Source: Actinomycetota bacterium
Lineage (GTDB): Bacteria > Actinomycetota > Thermoleophilia > Solirubrobacterales > Solirubrobacteraceae
Length of the DNA: 64,000 nt
Assembly (NCBI GenBank): GCA_018268595.1
Contig: JAFDWH010000018.1
Location: forward strand, 17,170-81,169
Direction: 5' to 3'
Shown here: positions 15,803-25,373 of the stretch, one piece after another
How the letters are laid out: every line of letters begins with the position of its first letter
Numbering within the stretch: position 1 is the first letter of the stretch
Program-made: the position numbers and the translations under genes
Notes under the pieces: model-generated
What the model saw: only the letters and a program-made list of their open reading frames with translations
Told to the model about the DNA's origin: nothing
The model's database searches: none

Positions 15803-18800
15803 CTACCCCGCGCGCGCGGCGCGCACGTCGCGCAGCGTCTCGCGACCGTGCTGCGCGAGGATCCGCTCGACCTCGGTGCGGCAGCCGCCGCAGCCGGTCG
15901 TCGCGCCCGTCACCTGCGCGACCGCCGACACGCGCTCGAGCCCGCCGGCGGCGATCGCCTGCTCGATCTGCTCGCGCGTCACATCTGCGCACGAGCAGAC
16001 GACGCCGCTCACGCTGGGCGCCGCGCCGGCGCCGGCGGGAGGCGCCGCCTCCAGCAGCTCGGGCGGCACCGGCCGCCGCTCCTCGACGAGCCGCCGCAGC
16101 GTCACCGCCTCGCTCAGGTCGCCGAGCAGGACCGCGCCGGCGAGCCGGTCGTCCGCGACGACGAGCTTGCGATAGCGCCCGCGCCGCGTGTCGAGGCTCA
16201 GCAGCTCCTCCTCGCCGTCGGCCGCCTGCGCGCGCCCCGCCGCGAAGAGGTCGACGCCCATCACCTTCAGCGTCGTCGCCGGCACCGCGCCGTGGAACGC
16301 CGCCGGCCGCCCGCTCATCACCGCCGCCGCGACCTTCGCCTGACGCAGCAGCGGCGCCCACAGCCCGTAGACGACGCCGCGATGCGCGGCGCACTCGCCA
16401 ACCGCCCACGCGCGCGGGTCGCTCGTGCGCAGCTCGTCGTCGACGACGATCCCGCGCGCGACCTCGATCCCCGCCGCCCGCGCGAGCTCCACGTCGGGGC
16501 GGATGCCGGTCGCGACGACCACGAGCTCGGCCGGCAGCTCGCGGCCGTCGGCGAGCCGCACCGCGGCGACCGGCGCGTCGTCGTCGGACGCAGCGGCGCC
16601 CGCCAACTCGGTCGTGCACGCGCCCAGCAGCACGTCGATCCCCAGCTCGCGGATGCGCCGCTGCAGCAGGCCCGCGCCGAGCGGGTCGAGCTGCTGCTCC
16701 ATCAGATGCGGCGCCAGATGGACGACCGTCACGCGCATGCCGCGCGCCTGCAGGCCGCGCGCCGCCTCCAGCCCCAGCAGGCCGCCGCCGATCACGACCG
16801 CGCGCCGTCCGCTGCCGAGCCCGTCGAGGATCCGCGCGACGTCGCGCAGCGAGCGGAACGGATGCACGCCGGGCCGCGACAGGCCGGCGATCGGCGGCAG
16901 CGCCGGCTGCGAGCCGGTCGTCAGCACGACGCGGTCGTACTCGACGAGGCTGCCGTCCGACAGCTCCGCGCAGCGCTCGCCGAGCCCGAGCGCGCTCACG
17001 CGGACGGCGCTGCGCAGCTCGACGCCGCGCTCGGCGAACCACGACGCGTCGCGCAGCACCAGCTCCGCCGGGTGCATCTCGCCCGCGAGCGCCGCCGACA
17101 GGCGGATGCGGTCGTACGGAAGGCTCGGCTCGGCGCCGGCGATCATCAGCGCGCGGCCGTCCGCGCCGTGCGCGAGCAGTTGCTCGACGACCGCGAGGCC
17201 GGCCATCCCGCCGCCGACCACGAGCGTGCGACCGCCGGCCGCCAGCGCGCGGCGCGAGGGCGGGCGGGCTCGTTTCAGCGGCTCGACGCGCACCGCCGTC
17301 GCCTTCAGCTCGGCCTGGCGGGAGATCGGGTCGAGCGCCGGGCTGACGACCTCGTTGAGCGGCGTCTCGCCGGCTGCGAGGTGCAGGGCGCCCCAGTGGA
17401 AGGGCGCGAATGCGACGCCCTCCGGCAGCGTGTCGACGATCCGCACCTGCATGCTCGCGACCCCGCGACGCGAGACGAGCCGCGCGGCGGCGCCGCCGCG
17501 CACGCCGGCGCGCGCGGCGTCGGCCGGGTGCAGCTCGACGAACGGGCCGGTGTCGCTCCCGGCCAGCTCGGGCGACTTGCCGGTGCGCGTCATCGTGTGC
17601 CACTGGCCGGGCAGGCGGCCGGTGCTCAGCAGCAGCGGAAACGACGCGTCCGGACGGTCGACCGGCGCGGCGTGCGGCGTCGCGCCGAGGCGCGCTCTGC
17701 CGCTCGGCGTCGGCAGCTTCCCCCACGCGTAGAGCCGCGCCGTGCCGGGATGCGCCTCGCGCCCCTCCGCACGCGCCGGGCACGGCCACTGGATGCCGCC
17801 GCCCTCGCGCCGCAGGCGCTCGTGCGAGAGCCCGCTCATGTCGCACGGCCGGCCGGCGGTCGTCGCGGCGAACTCGTCGAACACCTCGGCCGCCGCTCTC
17901 CACGCGAACGCGTCCGGGAAGCCCCACGCGCGCGCCAGCCGCGCGAAGATCTCCCAGTCGGGCAGCGCGAGCCCCGGCGGCGGCAGCGCGCGCTGCACGA
18001 GCGAGACGCCGCGCTCGGAGTTCGTCATCGTGCCGTCCTTCTCCGGCCATTGCGCGGCGGGCAGCAGCGCGTGCGCGAGCGCCGTCGTCTCGGTCGGGTG
18101 GTAGGCGTCCTGCGCGACGACCAGCTCGGCGCGGCGCAGCCCGGCGGCGAAGCGCTCCGCGTCGGGCTGCGAGACGACCGGGTTCGTCGCGACGATCCAG
18201 ACCGCCTTCACGCGGCCGGCGTGCAGCGCGTCGGCCAGCTCGGTCGCCGCGATCCCGGGCTCGGGGGAGATGCCCGGCAGGTCGGCCGGCAGTCTCCACA
18301 GCTTGCGCATCTCGGCGCGGTCCTCCGCGACCGACACCGAGCGGTAGCCGGGCAACAGGTTCGACAGGCCGCCGGTCTCGCGGCCGCCCATCGCGTTCGG
18401 CTGCCCGGTCAGCGAGAACGGCCCGGTGCCGGGTCGGCCGAGGTTGCCGGTCAGCAGACAGAGGTTGTGCAGCGCGCGGTTCTTCAACGTCCCGACGCTC
18501 GACTGGTTCGCGCCCATCGACCACAGCGCGAGCGCGCGCGGCGCGGACGCGAACGCGTGCGCCGCCTGCTCGATCAGCGCCGCCGGCACGCCGCTCTCCG
18601 CGGCGGCCCGCTCGGGCGTCCACTCGGCCGCCGCCGCGAGCGCCTGCTCGGCGCCCTCCGTCCGCGTCGCGACGAACGACTCGTCGACCAGGCCCTCGCG
18701 TGCGATCACGTGGACCATCGCGTTCAGCACGGCGAGGTCGCTGCCCGGCCGCAGCGCGAGGTGGAGGTCCGCCGCCGCGGCCGTCGGCGTGCGGCGCGGG

Positions 18801-19399
18801 TCGAGCACGATCAGCGTCGCGCCCTCCTGTCGGCGGCGGCGGATGCGCGCCCACGCGATCGGATGACAGGCGGCCGTGTTGGAGCCCAGCAGCAGCATGC
18901 AGTCGGCGCGCTCGAGGTCCGCGTAGGAGGCCGGCGGGCCGTCGGCGCCGAACGTCTCCTTGTAGGCGGCGACGGCGCTCGACATGCAGAGGCGCGAGTT
19001 GGAGTCGACGTTGTTCGTGCCGACGAAGCCCTTCACGAGCTTGTTGACGACGTAGTAGTCCTCCGTCAGCAACTGGCCGGAGACGTAGAAGGCGATCGCG
19101 TCCGGCCCGTGCGCGGCGACGATCGCCTGCAGTCGCTTCGCGAGCAGGGGGATCGTGCGCCGCCACGTCGACGGGCGCCAGCGCTCGTCGACGTGGTCGC
19201 GCAGCAGCGGCGTGACAGCACGGTCGGCAGCGTGGACGGCGTCGGGCAGGTGCAGCGGCTTGCGGCACGTCGCGCCGCGGTTGACGCGATGCAGCTTGTC
19301 GCCCTCGACCGAGGCGAGCCGCCCGTTGCGGACGTTCGCGACGAGCCCGCAGCCGACCCCGCAGTAGGGGCACGTGGTGCGCGTCGCGCCGGCGCTCAT
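15803..19399 (-). CDS. nasA: Assimilatory nitrate reductase fused to a NirB-like flavoprotein/[2Fe-2S] module
   Basis: 1198 residues. The N-terminus has C10-x2-C13-x3-C17 and C45 (TTCPYCGVGCG, RGATCRK), the [4Fe-4S] site of Nas/FdhF-type enzymes. A molybdopterin oxidoreductase domain follows, with NSRLCMSSAVAAYK, LGSNTAACHPI and, to about residue 690, the MPT-binding domain with PFHWGALH. From about residue 715 there is a second module: an FAD/NAD(P) Rossmann pair (TLVVGGGMAGLAVVEQLL, AVVIGGGLLGLEAARGL) and a C-terminal BFD-type [2Fe-2S] domain (VVCSCADVTREQIE, TTGCGGCRTE). It likely reduces nitrate to nitrite with NAD(P)H as the direct donor. Its ATG overlaps the nirD stop, and nirB-nirD-nasA form one operon. 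Confidence 0.9.
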   Translation of the reverse strand: MSAGATRTTCPYCGVGCGLVANVRNGRLASVEGDKLHRVNRGATCRKPLHLPDAVHAADRAVTPLLRDHVDERWRPSTWRRTIPLLAKRLQAIVAAHGPDAIAFYVSGQLLTEDYYVVNKLVKGFVGTNNVDSNSRLCMSSAVAAYKETFGADGPPASYADLERADCMLLLGSNTAACHPIAWARIRRRRQEGATLIVLDPRRTPTAAAADLHLALRPGSDLAVLNAMVHVIAREGLVDESFVATRTEGAEQALAAAAEWTPERAAAESGVPAALIEQAAHAFASAPRALALWSMGANQSSVGTLKNRALHNLCLLTGNLGRPGTGPFSLTGQPNAMGGRETGGLSNLLPGYRSVSVAEDRAEMRKLWRLPADLPGISPEPGIAATELADALHAGRVKAVWIVATNPVVSQPDAERFAAGLRRAELVVAQDAYHPTETTALAHALLPAAQWPEKDGTMTNSERGVSLVQRALPPPGLALPDWEIFARLARAWGFPDAFAWRAAAEVFDEFAATTAGRPCDMSGLSHERLRREGGGIQWPCPARAEGREAHPGTARLYAWGKLPTPSGRARLGATPHAAPVDRPDASFPLLLSTGRLPGQWHTMTRTGKSPELAGSDTGPFVELHPADAARAGVRGGAAARLVSRRGVASMQVRIVDTLPEGVAFAPFHWGALHLAAGETPLNEVVSPALDPISRQAELKATAVRVEPLKRARPPSRRALAAGGRTLVVGGGMAGLAVVEQLLAHGADGRALMIAGAEPSLPYDRIRLSAALAGEMHPAELVLRDASWFAERGVELRSAVRVSALGLGERCAELSDGSLVEYDRVVLTTGSQPALPPIAGLSRPGVHPFRSLRDVARILDGLGSGRRAVVIGGGLLGLEAARGLQARGMRVTVVHLAPHLMEQQLDPLGAGLLQRRIRELGIDVLLGACTTELAGAAASDDDAPVAAVRLADGRELPAELVVVATGIRPDVELARAAGIEVARGIVVDDELRTSDPRAWAVGECAAHRGVVYGLWAPLLRQAKVAAAVMSGRPAAFHGAVPATTLKVMGVDLFAAGRAQAADGEEELLSLDTRRGRYRKLVVADDRLAGAVLLGDLSEAVTLRRLVEERRPVPPELLEAAPPAGAGAAPSVSGVVCSCADVTREQIEQAIAAGGLERVSAVAQVTGATTGCGGCRTEVERILAQHGRETLRDVRAARAG

Positions 19400-19776
19400 G
19401 CGCCAGGGGTGCCGGAGCCGGCCATGTGGCCGGCGGAGGCGGGCCCCCCTGCCGACTCCAGGTTCAGCAGCAGCTCGCCGTCGCGCTCGACGACCTCGTA
19501 GCGCGTCAGCGCGCCGTCGTCCGCGCCGATCCGCGCGCCGCTGCGCAGGTCGAAGCGCCAGCCGTGCAACGGGCACGTGACGCAGCCATCCGCGACGAGC
19601 CCGTCCTGCAGCGGGCCGCCGGCGTGCGGGCAGTCGGCGCTGACCGCGTGCACGCCCTCCTCGGTGCGGAAGATCGCGACCCGGCGCCCGTCGACCGTCA
19701 CGCGCCGGCCCTCCCACAGCGGCACGTCGGCGGCGCGGCCGACCGCGACCCACGTCCCGTCGATGAGCGCGCTCAT
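19396..19776 (-). CDS. nirD: Nitrite reductase small subunit, Rieske type
   Basis: 126 residues. The Rieske [2Fe-2S] ligands are in SADCPHAGGPL and CVTCPLHGWRFD (C-x-H and C-x2-H). It is the small subunit of the assimilatory NADH-nitrite reductase with NirB. Its start overlaps the nirB stop (ATGA) and its stop overlaps the nasA start, showing tight coupling. The C-terminal tail (AGGPASAGHMAGSGTPGA) is longer than usual and low-complexity. Confidence 0.9.
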   Translation of the reverse strand: MSALIDGTWVAVGRAADVPLWEGRRVTVDGRRVAIFRTEEGVHAVSADCPHAGGPLQDGLVADGCVTCPLHGWRFDLRSGARIGADDGALTRYEVVERDGELLLNLESAGGPASAGHMAGSGTPGA

Positions 19777-22178
19777 CTCGCCGCCTCCAGCACGACGTCG
19801 ATCGGCGTCAGCGGCTGCGGCTCGCTGTCGAGCTCGGCGAACTGCTTGGGGTGGACCGGCGAGCGGCGCTCGAGCCACGGGTCCGGGTCGGCGGCGGCCT
19901 TCGCGATCGCGTAGCGCTCGAGCAGCTCCGCCTGTCGCGCCGGGTCGAGCACGACCGCGCGCACCGCCTCGATCCCGACCCGCTCGACCCACGTGTACGT
20001 GCGCTCCAGGTACTCCGCCTGCTCGCGGTAGTGCTGCAGGAAGGCGAGCGCGAGGCGGATCGCCGCCTCGTCGTCGGCGACCGTGTCGAGCAGGTCGCCT
20101 CTGCGCACGTTCGCGCCGGCCGCCCCGCCGACGTACAGCTCCCAGCCGCCCTCGATCGCGACGAGGCCGATGTCCTTCACGTACGCCTCGGCGCAGTTGC
20201 GTGGGCAGCCGGTCACCGCCGACTTGACCTTGTGCGGCGTGTAGAGCCCCTCCATGCGGCGCTCCAGCTCGATCCCGACGGCGATCGCGTCGCCGAGGCC
20301 GAAGCGGCAGAAGTCGGTGCCGACGCACGTCTTGACCGTGCGGACGGCCTTCGCGTAGGCGTGGCCCGACGGCATCCCCAGCTCCTCCCACACGCGCGGG
20401 AGCGCCTCCTTCCTGATGCCGAGCAGGTCGATCCGCTGGCCGCCGGTGATCTTCACCATGCGCACGTCGTGGCGCTCGGCGACGTCGGCGATGCGGCGCA
20501 GCTCGTCGGGCGTCGTGACGCCCCCGCGGATGCGCGGGACGACGGAGAAGCTGCCGTCGCTCTGGATGTTCGCGTGCACGCGGTCGTTGATGAAGCGCGC
20601 GTGGCGCTCCTCGCGGTGGCGGCTCTCCTGCACCTGCGAGACGAGGTAGGCGAGGCCCGGCTTGCAGGCGCCGCACTCGCGGCCCGCGCCGCAGGCGGCG
20701 GTCAGCTCGCTCACCGACTCCAGCTCGCGCTCGCGCACGAGCGCGGCGAGCTGCTCGCGCGTCTGCTTGCGGCAGGGGCACAGGTAGGCGGGCTCCTCGC
20801 CGGCGCCGCCGCGCTCGAGCGCCAGCAGCTCTCTGACGAGCCCCTTGCACGAGCCGCAGCCGGAGCCGGCGCGCGTGACGGCGACGACCTCCTGCGTGGA
20901 GCCCAGCCCCTGCGCGCGGATCGCGCCGACGATCTCGCCCTTGCAGACGCCGTTGCAGTTGCACACCTGCGCGGTGTCGGGCAGGTCGGCGGCGCTCGCC
21001 TCGCTCGCCTGCGCCAACAGCCCGAGCAGGTCCTCGACCGACTCGCGCCGGCGCACCTGCTCCAGCAGCAGCTCGTGGCCGCGCGTGTCGCCCAGCAGGA
21101 TCGCGCCGGCCGCGCGGCGGTCCGCGTCGACGACGAGCTTGCGGTACGTGCGCGATGCCGCGTCGGCCGCGACGACCTCGCGCGCGCCGCTCGCGTCGCC
21201 GACGGCGACGAGGTCGACGCCCATCACCTTCAGCTTCGCCGCGTGCACCGAGCCGGCGTAGGCGCCAGCGCCCCCGGTGAGCGTCTGCGCCGCGACGGCC
21301 GCCTGCTCGTGGATCGGCGCGACGAGCCCGTAGACGACGCCGCGGTGCTGGGCGCACTCGCCGACCGCGAGCGCGCGCGGATGGCTTGCGGCCATCGCGT
21401 CGTCGACGACGATCCCGCGCTCGACCGCGAGCCCGGCGTCGCGTGCGAGCGCGACCTGCGGCCGGATCCCGATCGAGACGACGACGAGGTCGGCGGGGAG
21501 CAGGCTGCCGTCCGCCAGCAGCAGCCCGCTCACCGCCTCCTCGCCGACGAGCGCGGCCGTCTGCGTCTCCAGCCGCACCTCGACGTCGAGCTCGCGCATC
21601 GCGTCGAGCAGCAGGGCCGCGGCGCCGTCGTCGAGCTGGCGCTCCATCAGGCGCTCGACGAGGTGGACGACCGTCACGGGGCAGCCGAGCCCGGCGATCC
21701 CGCGCGCGGCCTCCAGGCCGAGCAGCCCGCCGCCGATCACGACCGCCTGCCGCGCCGTGCGGGCCCGTGCGGCGATCGCGTCGCAGTCGCCGGGGGCGCG
21801 GAACGCCAGCACGCCCGGCAGGTCGATCCCGGAGAGCGGCGGCAGCAGCGGGTCGGAGCCGGTGCAGAGGACGACGCGCTCGAACGCCAGCGTCGCGCCG
21901 TCAGCCAGTGTGCAGACGCCGTCGTCGAGATCGAGCGCGGCGACCGCCGCGCCGAGCCGCACGTCGACGTCGTGGTCGGCGTACCACTCGTGCGGGCGCA
22001 ACTGCAGCTCGGCACGCGTCGTCTCGCCCGCGAGCAGGTGCGAGAGCGCGACGCGGTCGTAGGGCAGCTCCGGCTCCTTGCAGAGGAGCGCGAGCGGCAC
22101 GCGCGGGTCACGCTCGCGCACCCGCTCGCAGACCGACTGACCGGCGATGCCGCCGCCGACGACGAGGATTCCGCTCAT
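19773..22178 (-). CDS. nirB: NAD(P)H-dependent assimilatory nitrite reductase large subunit
   Basis: 801 residues. Domains in order: FAD/NAD(P) module (MSGILVVGGGIAGQ, VVIGGGLLGLEAARGI), a BFD-like [2Fe-2S] domain at about 395-435 (VCNCNGVCKGEI, GSGCGSCKGL), and a second Cys-rich BFD-like segment (YLCPCRKQTREQ, GRECGACKPG). The nitrite/sulfite reductase ferredoxin half and the siroheme/[4Fe-4S] domain follow. The siroheme ligand cysteines are visible as TCVGTDFCRFG and TGCPRNCAEAY. It reduces nitrite to ammonium. It leads the nirB-nirD-nasA operon, with a TetR gene divergent 113 bp away. Confidence 0.94.
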   Translation of the reverse strand: MSGILVVGGGIAGQSVCERVRERDPRVPLALLCKEPELPYDRVALSHLLAGETTRAELQLRPHEWYADHDVDVRLGAAVAALDLDDGVCTLADGATLAFERVVLCTGSDPLLPPLSGIDLPGVLAFRAPGDCDAIAARARTARQAVVIGGGLLGLEAARGIAGLGCPVTVVHLVERLMERQLDDGAAALLLDAMRELDVEVRLETQTAALVGEEAVSGLLLADGSLLPADLVVVSIGIRPQVALARDAGLAVERGIVVDDAMAASHPRALAVGECAQHRGVVYGLVAPIHEQAAVAAQTLTGGAGAYAGSVHAAKLKVMGVDLVAVGDASGAREVVAADAASRTYRKLVVDADRRAAGAILLGDTRGHELLLEQVRRRESVEDLLGLLAQASEASAADLPDTAQVCNCNGVCKGEIVGAIRAQGLGSTQEVVAVTRAGSGCGSCKGLVRELLALERGGAGEEPAYLCPCRKQTREQLAALVRERELESVSELTAACGAGRECGACKPGLAYLVSQVQESRHREERHARFINDRVHANIQSDGSFSVVPRIRGGVTTPDELRRIADVAERHDVRMVKITGGQRIDLLGIRKEALPRVWEELGMPSGHAYAKAVRTVKTCVGTDFCRFGLGDAIAVGIELERRMEGLYTPHKVKSAVTGCPRNCAEAYVKDIGLVAIEGGWELYVGGAAGANVRRGDLLDTVADDEAAIRLALAFLQHYREQAEYLERTYTWVERVGIEAVRAVVLDPARQAELLERYAIAKAAADPDPWLERRSPVHPKQFAELDSEPQPLTPIDVVLEAAR

Positions 22179-22291
22179 GGCCGAACAGGTTGGCCGCGGT
22201 CTGGCGCGACGCGTACCGCCGCGTGTCGAAAGCGGGGGAGCGGCGTGCATCCCTGTGTCGCAATCGAAACCGCCTGGTTCAATATGGGGCG

Positions 22292-22783
22292 GTGCCGCGA
22301 CCGCGCAAGCAGCTCGACTTCCGCGCCGCCGCCGCGGCGCTCACCGCGCCCGGCGCAGAGGGCGCCACGATGGCGGCGATCGCACGCCGCCTCGACGTCG
22401 CCAAGCCGACGCTCTACCGCATGGCCGGCAGCCGCGAGGAGCTGGTGCAACTGTGCGTGGACGCGGAGGCCGAGCGGCTGCTGGAGCAGCTCCACCGGGC
22501 CGGCGGCGTCGCCGGCTTCCTCGCCTTCGCAGAGGACTCGCCGGCGGGCTTCCTCCTGCTGTTCGGAGGACGCCACGCGCAGGCGCGCCAGGCCGTGCGG
22601 CGCGTCGAGAACCGCCTCGGCGACGAGCTGCAGCGCCGCGGCGTTCCGCAAGCGCACGCCGCCGCCGCCGGCCTGCTGGGACTCGCGGCCGCCGTCGCTC
22701 GCCGCGCGCTGGAGGACGGCGTTCCGCTCGAATCGCTCGATCTGCAGGCGATTCTCGTCCGGATGTCATCCGAAGGAAACTGA
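22292..22783 (+). CDS. TetR-family transcriptional regulator
   Basis: 163 residues from a GTG start at 22292. The N-terminal helix-turn-helix reads ATMAAIARRLDVAKPTLYRM followed by AGSREELVQLCVDAEAERLL, which is the TetR DNA-binding signature. The C-terminal ligand domain is short. It lies between the divergent nir/nas operon and the NarK transporter gene downstream, so control of nitrate assimilation is the natural guess. TetR-type control of this pathway is not the rule in Actinobacteria (GlnR is), so this is inference. Confidence 0.75.
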   Translation: MPRPRKQLDFRAAAAALTAPGAEGATMAAIARRLDVAKPTLYRMAGSREELVQLCVDAEAERLLEQLHRAGGVAGFLAFAEDSPAGFLLLFGGRHAQARQAVRRVENRLGDELQRRGVPQAHAAAAGLLGLAAAVARRALEDGVPLESLDLQAILVRMSSEGN

Positions 22784-22798
22784 ACCCGTCGGTTCGCT

Positions 22799-22816
22799 TT
22801 TCGCCCTGTGGCGAAA
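22799..22816. promoter_or_regulatory. Inverted repeat between tetR and narK
   Basis: TTTCGCC-ctgt-GGCGAAA, perfect 7-bp arms with a 4-nt spacer, 15 bp after the tetR stop and about 94 bp before the transporter start. It could be an operator for the TetR protein or a weak terminator of tetR. No T-run follows, which favours an operator. Confidence 0.4.
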
Positions 22817-22909
22817 GCGAGCGCCCGAAATCTCCGCCCTCGCGCCGTGGAGCGGCCCGCAGCTCGGCCCTAGCGTGGCGGCACGATGAGCCGACACCAC
22901 GGAGGAGCG

Positions 22910-24397
22910 ATGACCCGAGGACGCTGGATCGACGAGTGGAACCCGGAGGACGAGCGCTTCTGGGAGACGACAGGCAGGAAGATCGCGCGAAAGAACCTTG
23001 CCCTCTCGATCTTCGCCGAGCACCTCGGCTTCTCGATCTGGGTGCTGTGGACGATCGTCGTGATCAACCTCGGCAACGTCGGGATCGCGCTGTCGCTCTC
23101 AGAGGCGTTCTGGCTGACGGCGGTGCCGAACCTGATCGGCGCGGCGCTGCGGATCCCCTACACGTTCGCGGTGCCGCGCTTCGGCGGGCGCGCGTGGACG
23201 ACGATCAGCGCCTCCCTGCTGCTGATCCCGGCGCTGCTCGTGGCGCTCGTCGTGCCGAGCGGCTGGCTCGCCGCGCAGCCGCACGCCACCCAGTTCTGGA
23301 TCCTGCTCGCGTGCGCGGCGACCGCGGGCGTCGGCGGCGGCAACTTCTCCTCCTCGATGGCGAACATCTCGTTCTTCTATCCGGAGGGCGGAAAGGGCCT
23401 CGCGCTCGGCCTCAACGCGGCCGGCGGGAACCTCGGCGTCGCCGTCACGCAGCTGCTGGTCCCGCTCGTGATCGTCGTCGGCGTGCCGGCCGCCGCGGTG
23501 AAGCTGCCCGTGCACGAGGTGCACCTCGCCTACGCCGGGCTCGTGTGGCTGCCGCTCGTCGTCGTCGCGGCGCTCGGCGCGTGGCTGCGGATGGACAGCC
23601 TCACGCAGGCCAGAGCGGACGGGCGCGCCTACGCGACGGCGCTCAAGCAGCCGCAGACGTGGGTGATGTCGGTCCTGTACGTCGGCACGTTCGGCTCCTT
23701 CATCGGCTATTCGTTCGCGCTGCCGCTCGTGATCAAGAACACCTTCCCGGAGTTCCTCGGCGGCCATCCGTTCATCGCGACCTACCTCGCCGGGCTCGCG
23801 TTCGCGGGCGCGCTCGTCGGCTCGGTCGCGCGGCCGCTCGGCGGCTGGCTGGCCGACCGCGTCGGCGGCGCGCGCGTGACGCTCGTCGCGTTCGTCGGCA
23901 TGGGCGCGACGACGCTGGCGGCGATCGTCGGCGTCAGAGCGCACAGCTTCGCGCTGTTCTTCGGCGCGTTCATGGCGATCTTCCTGCTCGCCGGGATGGG
24001 CAACGGGTCGACCTACCGGATGATCCCGTCGATCTTCGGCGCGCTCGGGCGCAGGGCGGCGGCCGAGCAGGGGCTCGACCCGCGCGAGACGGCGCTCGCG
24101 TTCAAGCGCCAGGCGGCTGCGGTGATCGGGATCGCCGGCGCGGTCGGCGCCTTCGGCGGGTTCCTGATCCAGGTCGCCCTGCGGCAGGCGAGCCTCGGCG
24201 TCTCGACGCTCGTGAGAGCAGCCGAGACGCCCGCGCAGAGACTGGCGATCGCGCAGGCGCACGCCGACTGGTCGATTCCGGCGCTGTGGGGCTTCCTCGC
24301 CGCCTACGTGCTGTTCGCCGGCATCACGTGGTTCTGCTACCTGCGCCGCTCGGTCGCCGTCGGGCGGATCCCGAGCCTCGCGCACGCCTCCGTCTGA
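22910..24397 (+). CDS. narK: Nitrate/nitrite transporter, MFS NarK family
   Basis: 495 residues from ATG at 22910 with GGAGGAG directly upstream. An upstream ATG at 22886 lacks this site. The protein begins RWIDEWNPEDERFWE. It has 12 predicted hydrophobic segments and the two nitrate signature glycine motifs in AGVGGGNFSSSMANISFFYP and FLLAGMGNGSTYRMIPSIF, the second part of which is characteristic of the NNP family. It would import nitrate, or exchange nitrite, for the adjacent nasA/nirBD system. Confidence 0.92.
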   Translation: MTRGRWIDEWNPEDERFWETTGRKIARKNLALSIFAEHLGFSIWVLWTIVVINLGNVGIALSLSEAFWLTAVPNLIGAALRIPYTFAVPRFGGRAWTTISASLLLIPALLVALVVPSGWLAAQPHATQFWILLACAATAGVGGGNFSSSMANISFFYPEGGKGLALGLNAAGGNLGVAVTQLLVPLVIVVGVPAAAVKLPVHEVHLAYAGLVWLPLVVVAALGAWLRMDSLTQARADGRAYATALKQPQTWVMSVLYVGTFGSFIGYSFALPLVIKNTFPEFLGGHPFIATYLAGLAFAGALVGSVARPLGGWLADRVGGARVTLVAFVGMGATTLAAIVGVRAHSFALFFGAFMAIFLLAGMGNGSTYRMIPSIFGALGRRAAAEQGLDPRETALAFKRQAAAVIGIAGAVGAFGGFLIQVALRQASLGVSTLVRAAETPAQRLAIAQAHADWSIPALWGFLAAYVLFAGITWFCYLRRSVAVGRIPSLAHASV

Positions 24398-24404
24398 GGC
24401 CTGG

Positions 24405-25313
24405 CTACGCGCCCTGCGCCAGCGCCTTGCCGGCCTGGCGCTCGGGGCTCACGCGCACGACGTTCCAGACGAGCCCGAGCTTTTCCATCGCGGCGATCGC
24501 GAGGCCGCTCGGGTCGGCCAGCCGCTCCAGCCGCCGCAGCCCGTGGAAGGCCGAGGTGGGGAAGGCGTGGTGGTTGTGGTGCCACGCCTCGCCGAGCGAC
24601 GGCAGCGCGAGCCAGAAGACGTTGCGCGACTCGTCGTCGGTCTCGAAGCGGCGACGGCCGAAGAAGTGGCAGACCGAGTTGATCGACCACGTCATGTGGT
24701 GCAGCAGGAAGATCCGCACGAAGCCGCCCCACAGCAGCGCGAGCAGGCCGCCGACGAGCGAGAAGCCGCTCAGCACGAAGCCCAGCACGAACGGGATGAG
24801 CAGCGTCATGTAGACCCAGAAGAGGAACGTGCGGCTGACCCAGCGGATCGGCTTGTCGTCGATCAGGTCCGGCGCGTAGCGGCGCGCCGACGCGCGCCCG
24901 TGCGTCTTGTCGCCGAGCATCCAACCGACGTGCGCGTGCCACAGGCCCTTGACCGCACCGCGGAAGCCGTCCTCGAAGTCGACGTGCGGGCTGTGCGGAT
25001 CGCCCTCCTCGTCGGCGAACGCGTGGTGCTTGCGATGGTCGGCGACCCACGTGATGACGTCGCCCTCGACGGCCATCGAGCCGAAGATCGCGAGCAGCAG
25101 GCGCACCGGTCGCGAGGTCTCGAACGCGCGGTGCGTGAACAGCCGGTGGTAGCCGATCGTGATGCCGAAGCCGGTGATCGCATACATGAAGGCGAAGATC
25201 GCAAGCTCCTGCCAGTGGATCGCCTTGTTCCACAGCAGCACGATCGCGGAGAGGAAGGCGACGAAGGGCAGGACGACGGCGACGAGGTTGGAGATGCGGT
25301 GCGCTCGGGTCAT
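24405..25313 (-). CDS. Acyl-CoA/acyl-lipid delta-9 type fatty acid desaturase
   Basis: 302 residues from ATG at 25313. The three histidine boxes of membrane di-iron desaturases are present: GYHRLFTHRAFE, DHRKHHAFADEEGDPHSPH and EAWHHNHHAFPTSAF. Four hydrophobic segments surround them (FVAFLSAIVLLW, FAFMYAITGFGITIG, a long pair near residue 190-230). It introduces a cis double bond in saturated acyl chains at the membrane. The divergent PucR-type regulator gene shares an 86-bp intergenic region containing a clean palindrome. Confidence 0.9.
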   Translation of the reverse strand: MTRAHRISNLVAVVLPFVAFLSAIVLLWNKAIHWQELAIFAFMYAITGFGITIGYHRLFTHRAFETSRPVRLLLAIFGSMAVEGDVITWVADHRKHHAFADEEGDPHSPHVDFEDGFRGAVKGLWHAHVGWMLGDKTHGRASARRYAPDLIDDKPIRWVSRTFLFWVYMTLLIPFVLGFVLSGFSLVGGLLALLWGGFVRIFLLHHMTWSINSVCHFFGRRRFETDDESRNVFWLALPSLGEAWHHNHHAFPTSAFHGLRRLERLADPSGLAIAAMEKLGLVWNVVRVSPERQAGKALAQGA

Positions 25314-25373
25314 GGTTTGGAGCCTACGACGCAAAGCGGTTGTTGTCCTCGTTTGCCGGCCACGTCTTGACCG

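Noticed and set aside
15726..19373. Long minus-strand frame parallel to nasA
   Set aside because: The translation is Arg/Ala-rich without motifs, while the other frame gives a full molybdopterin oxidoreductase with cysteine ligands.
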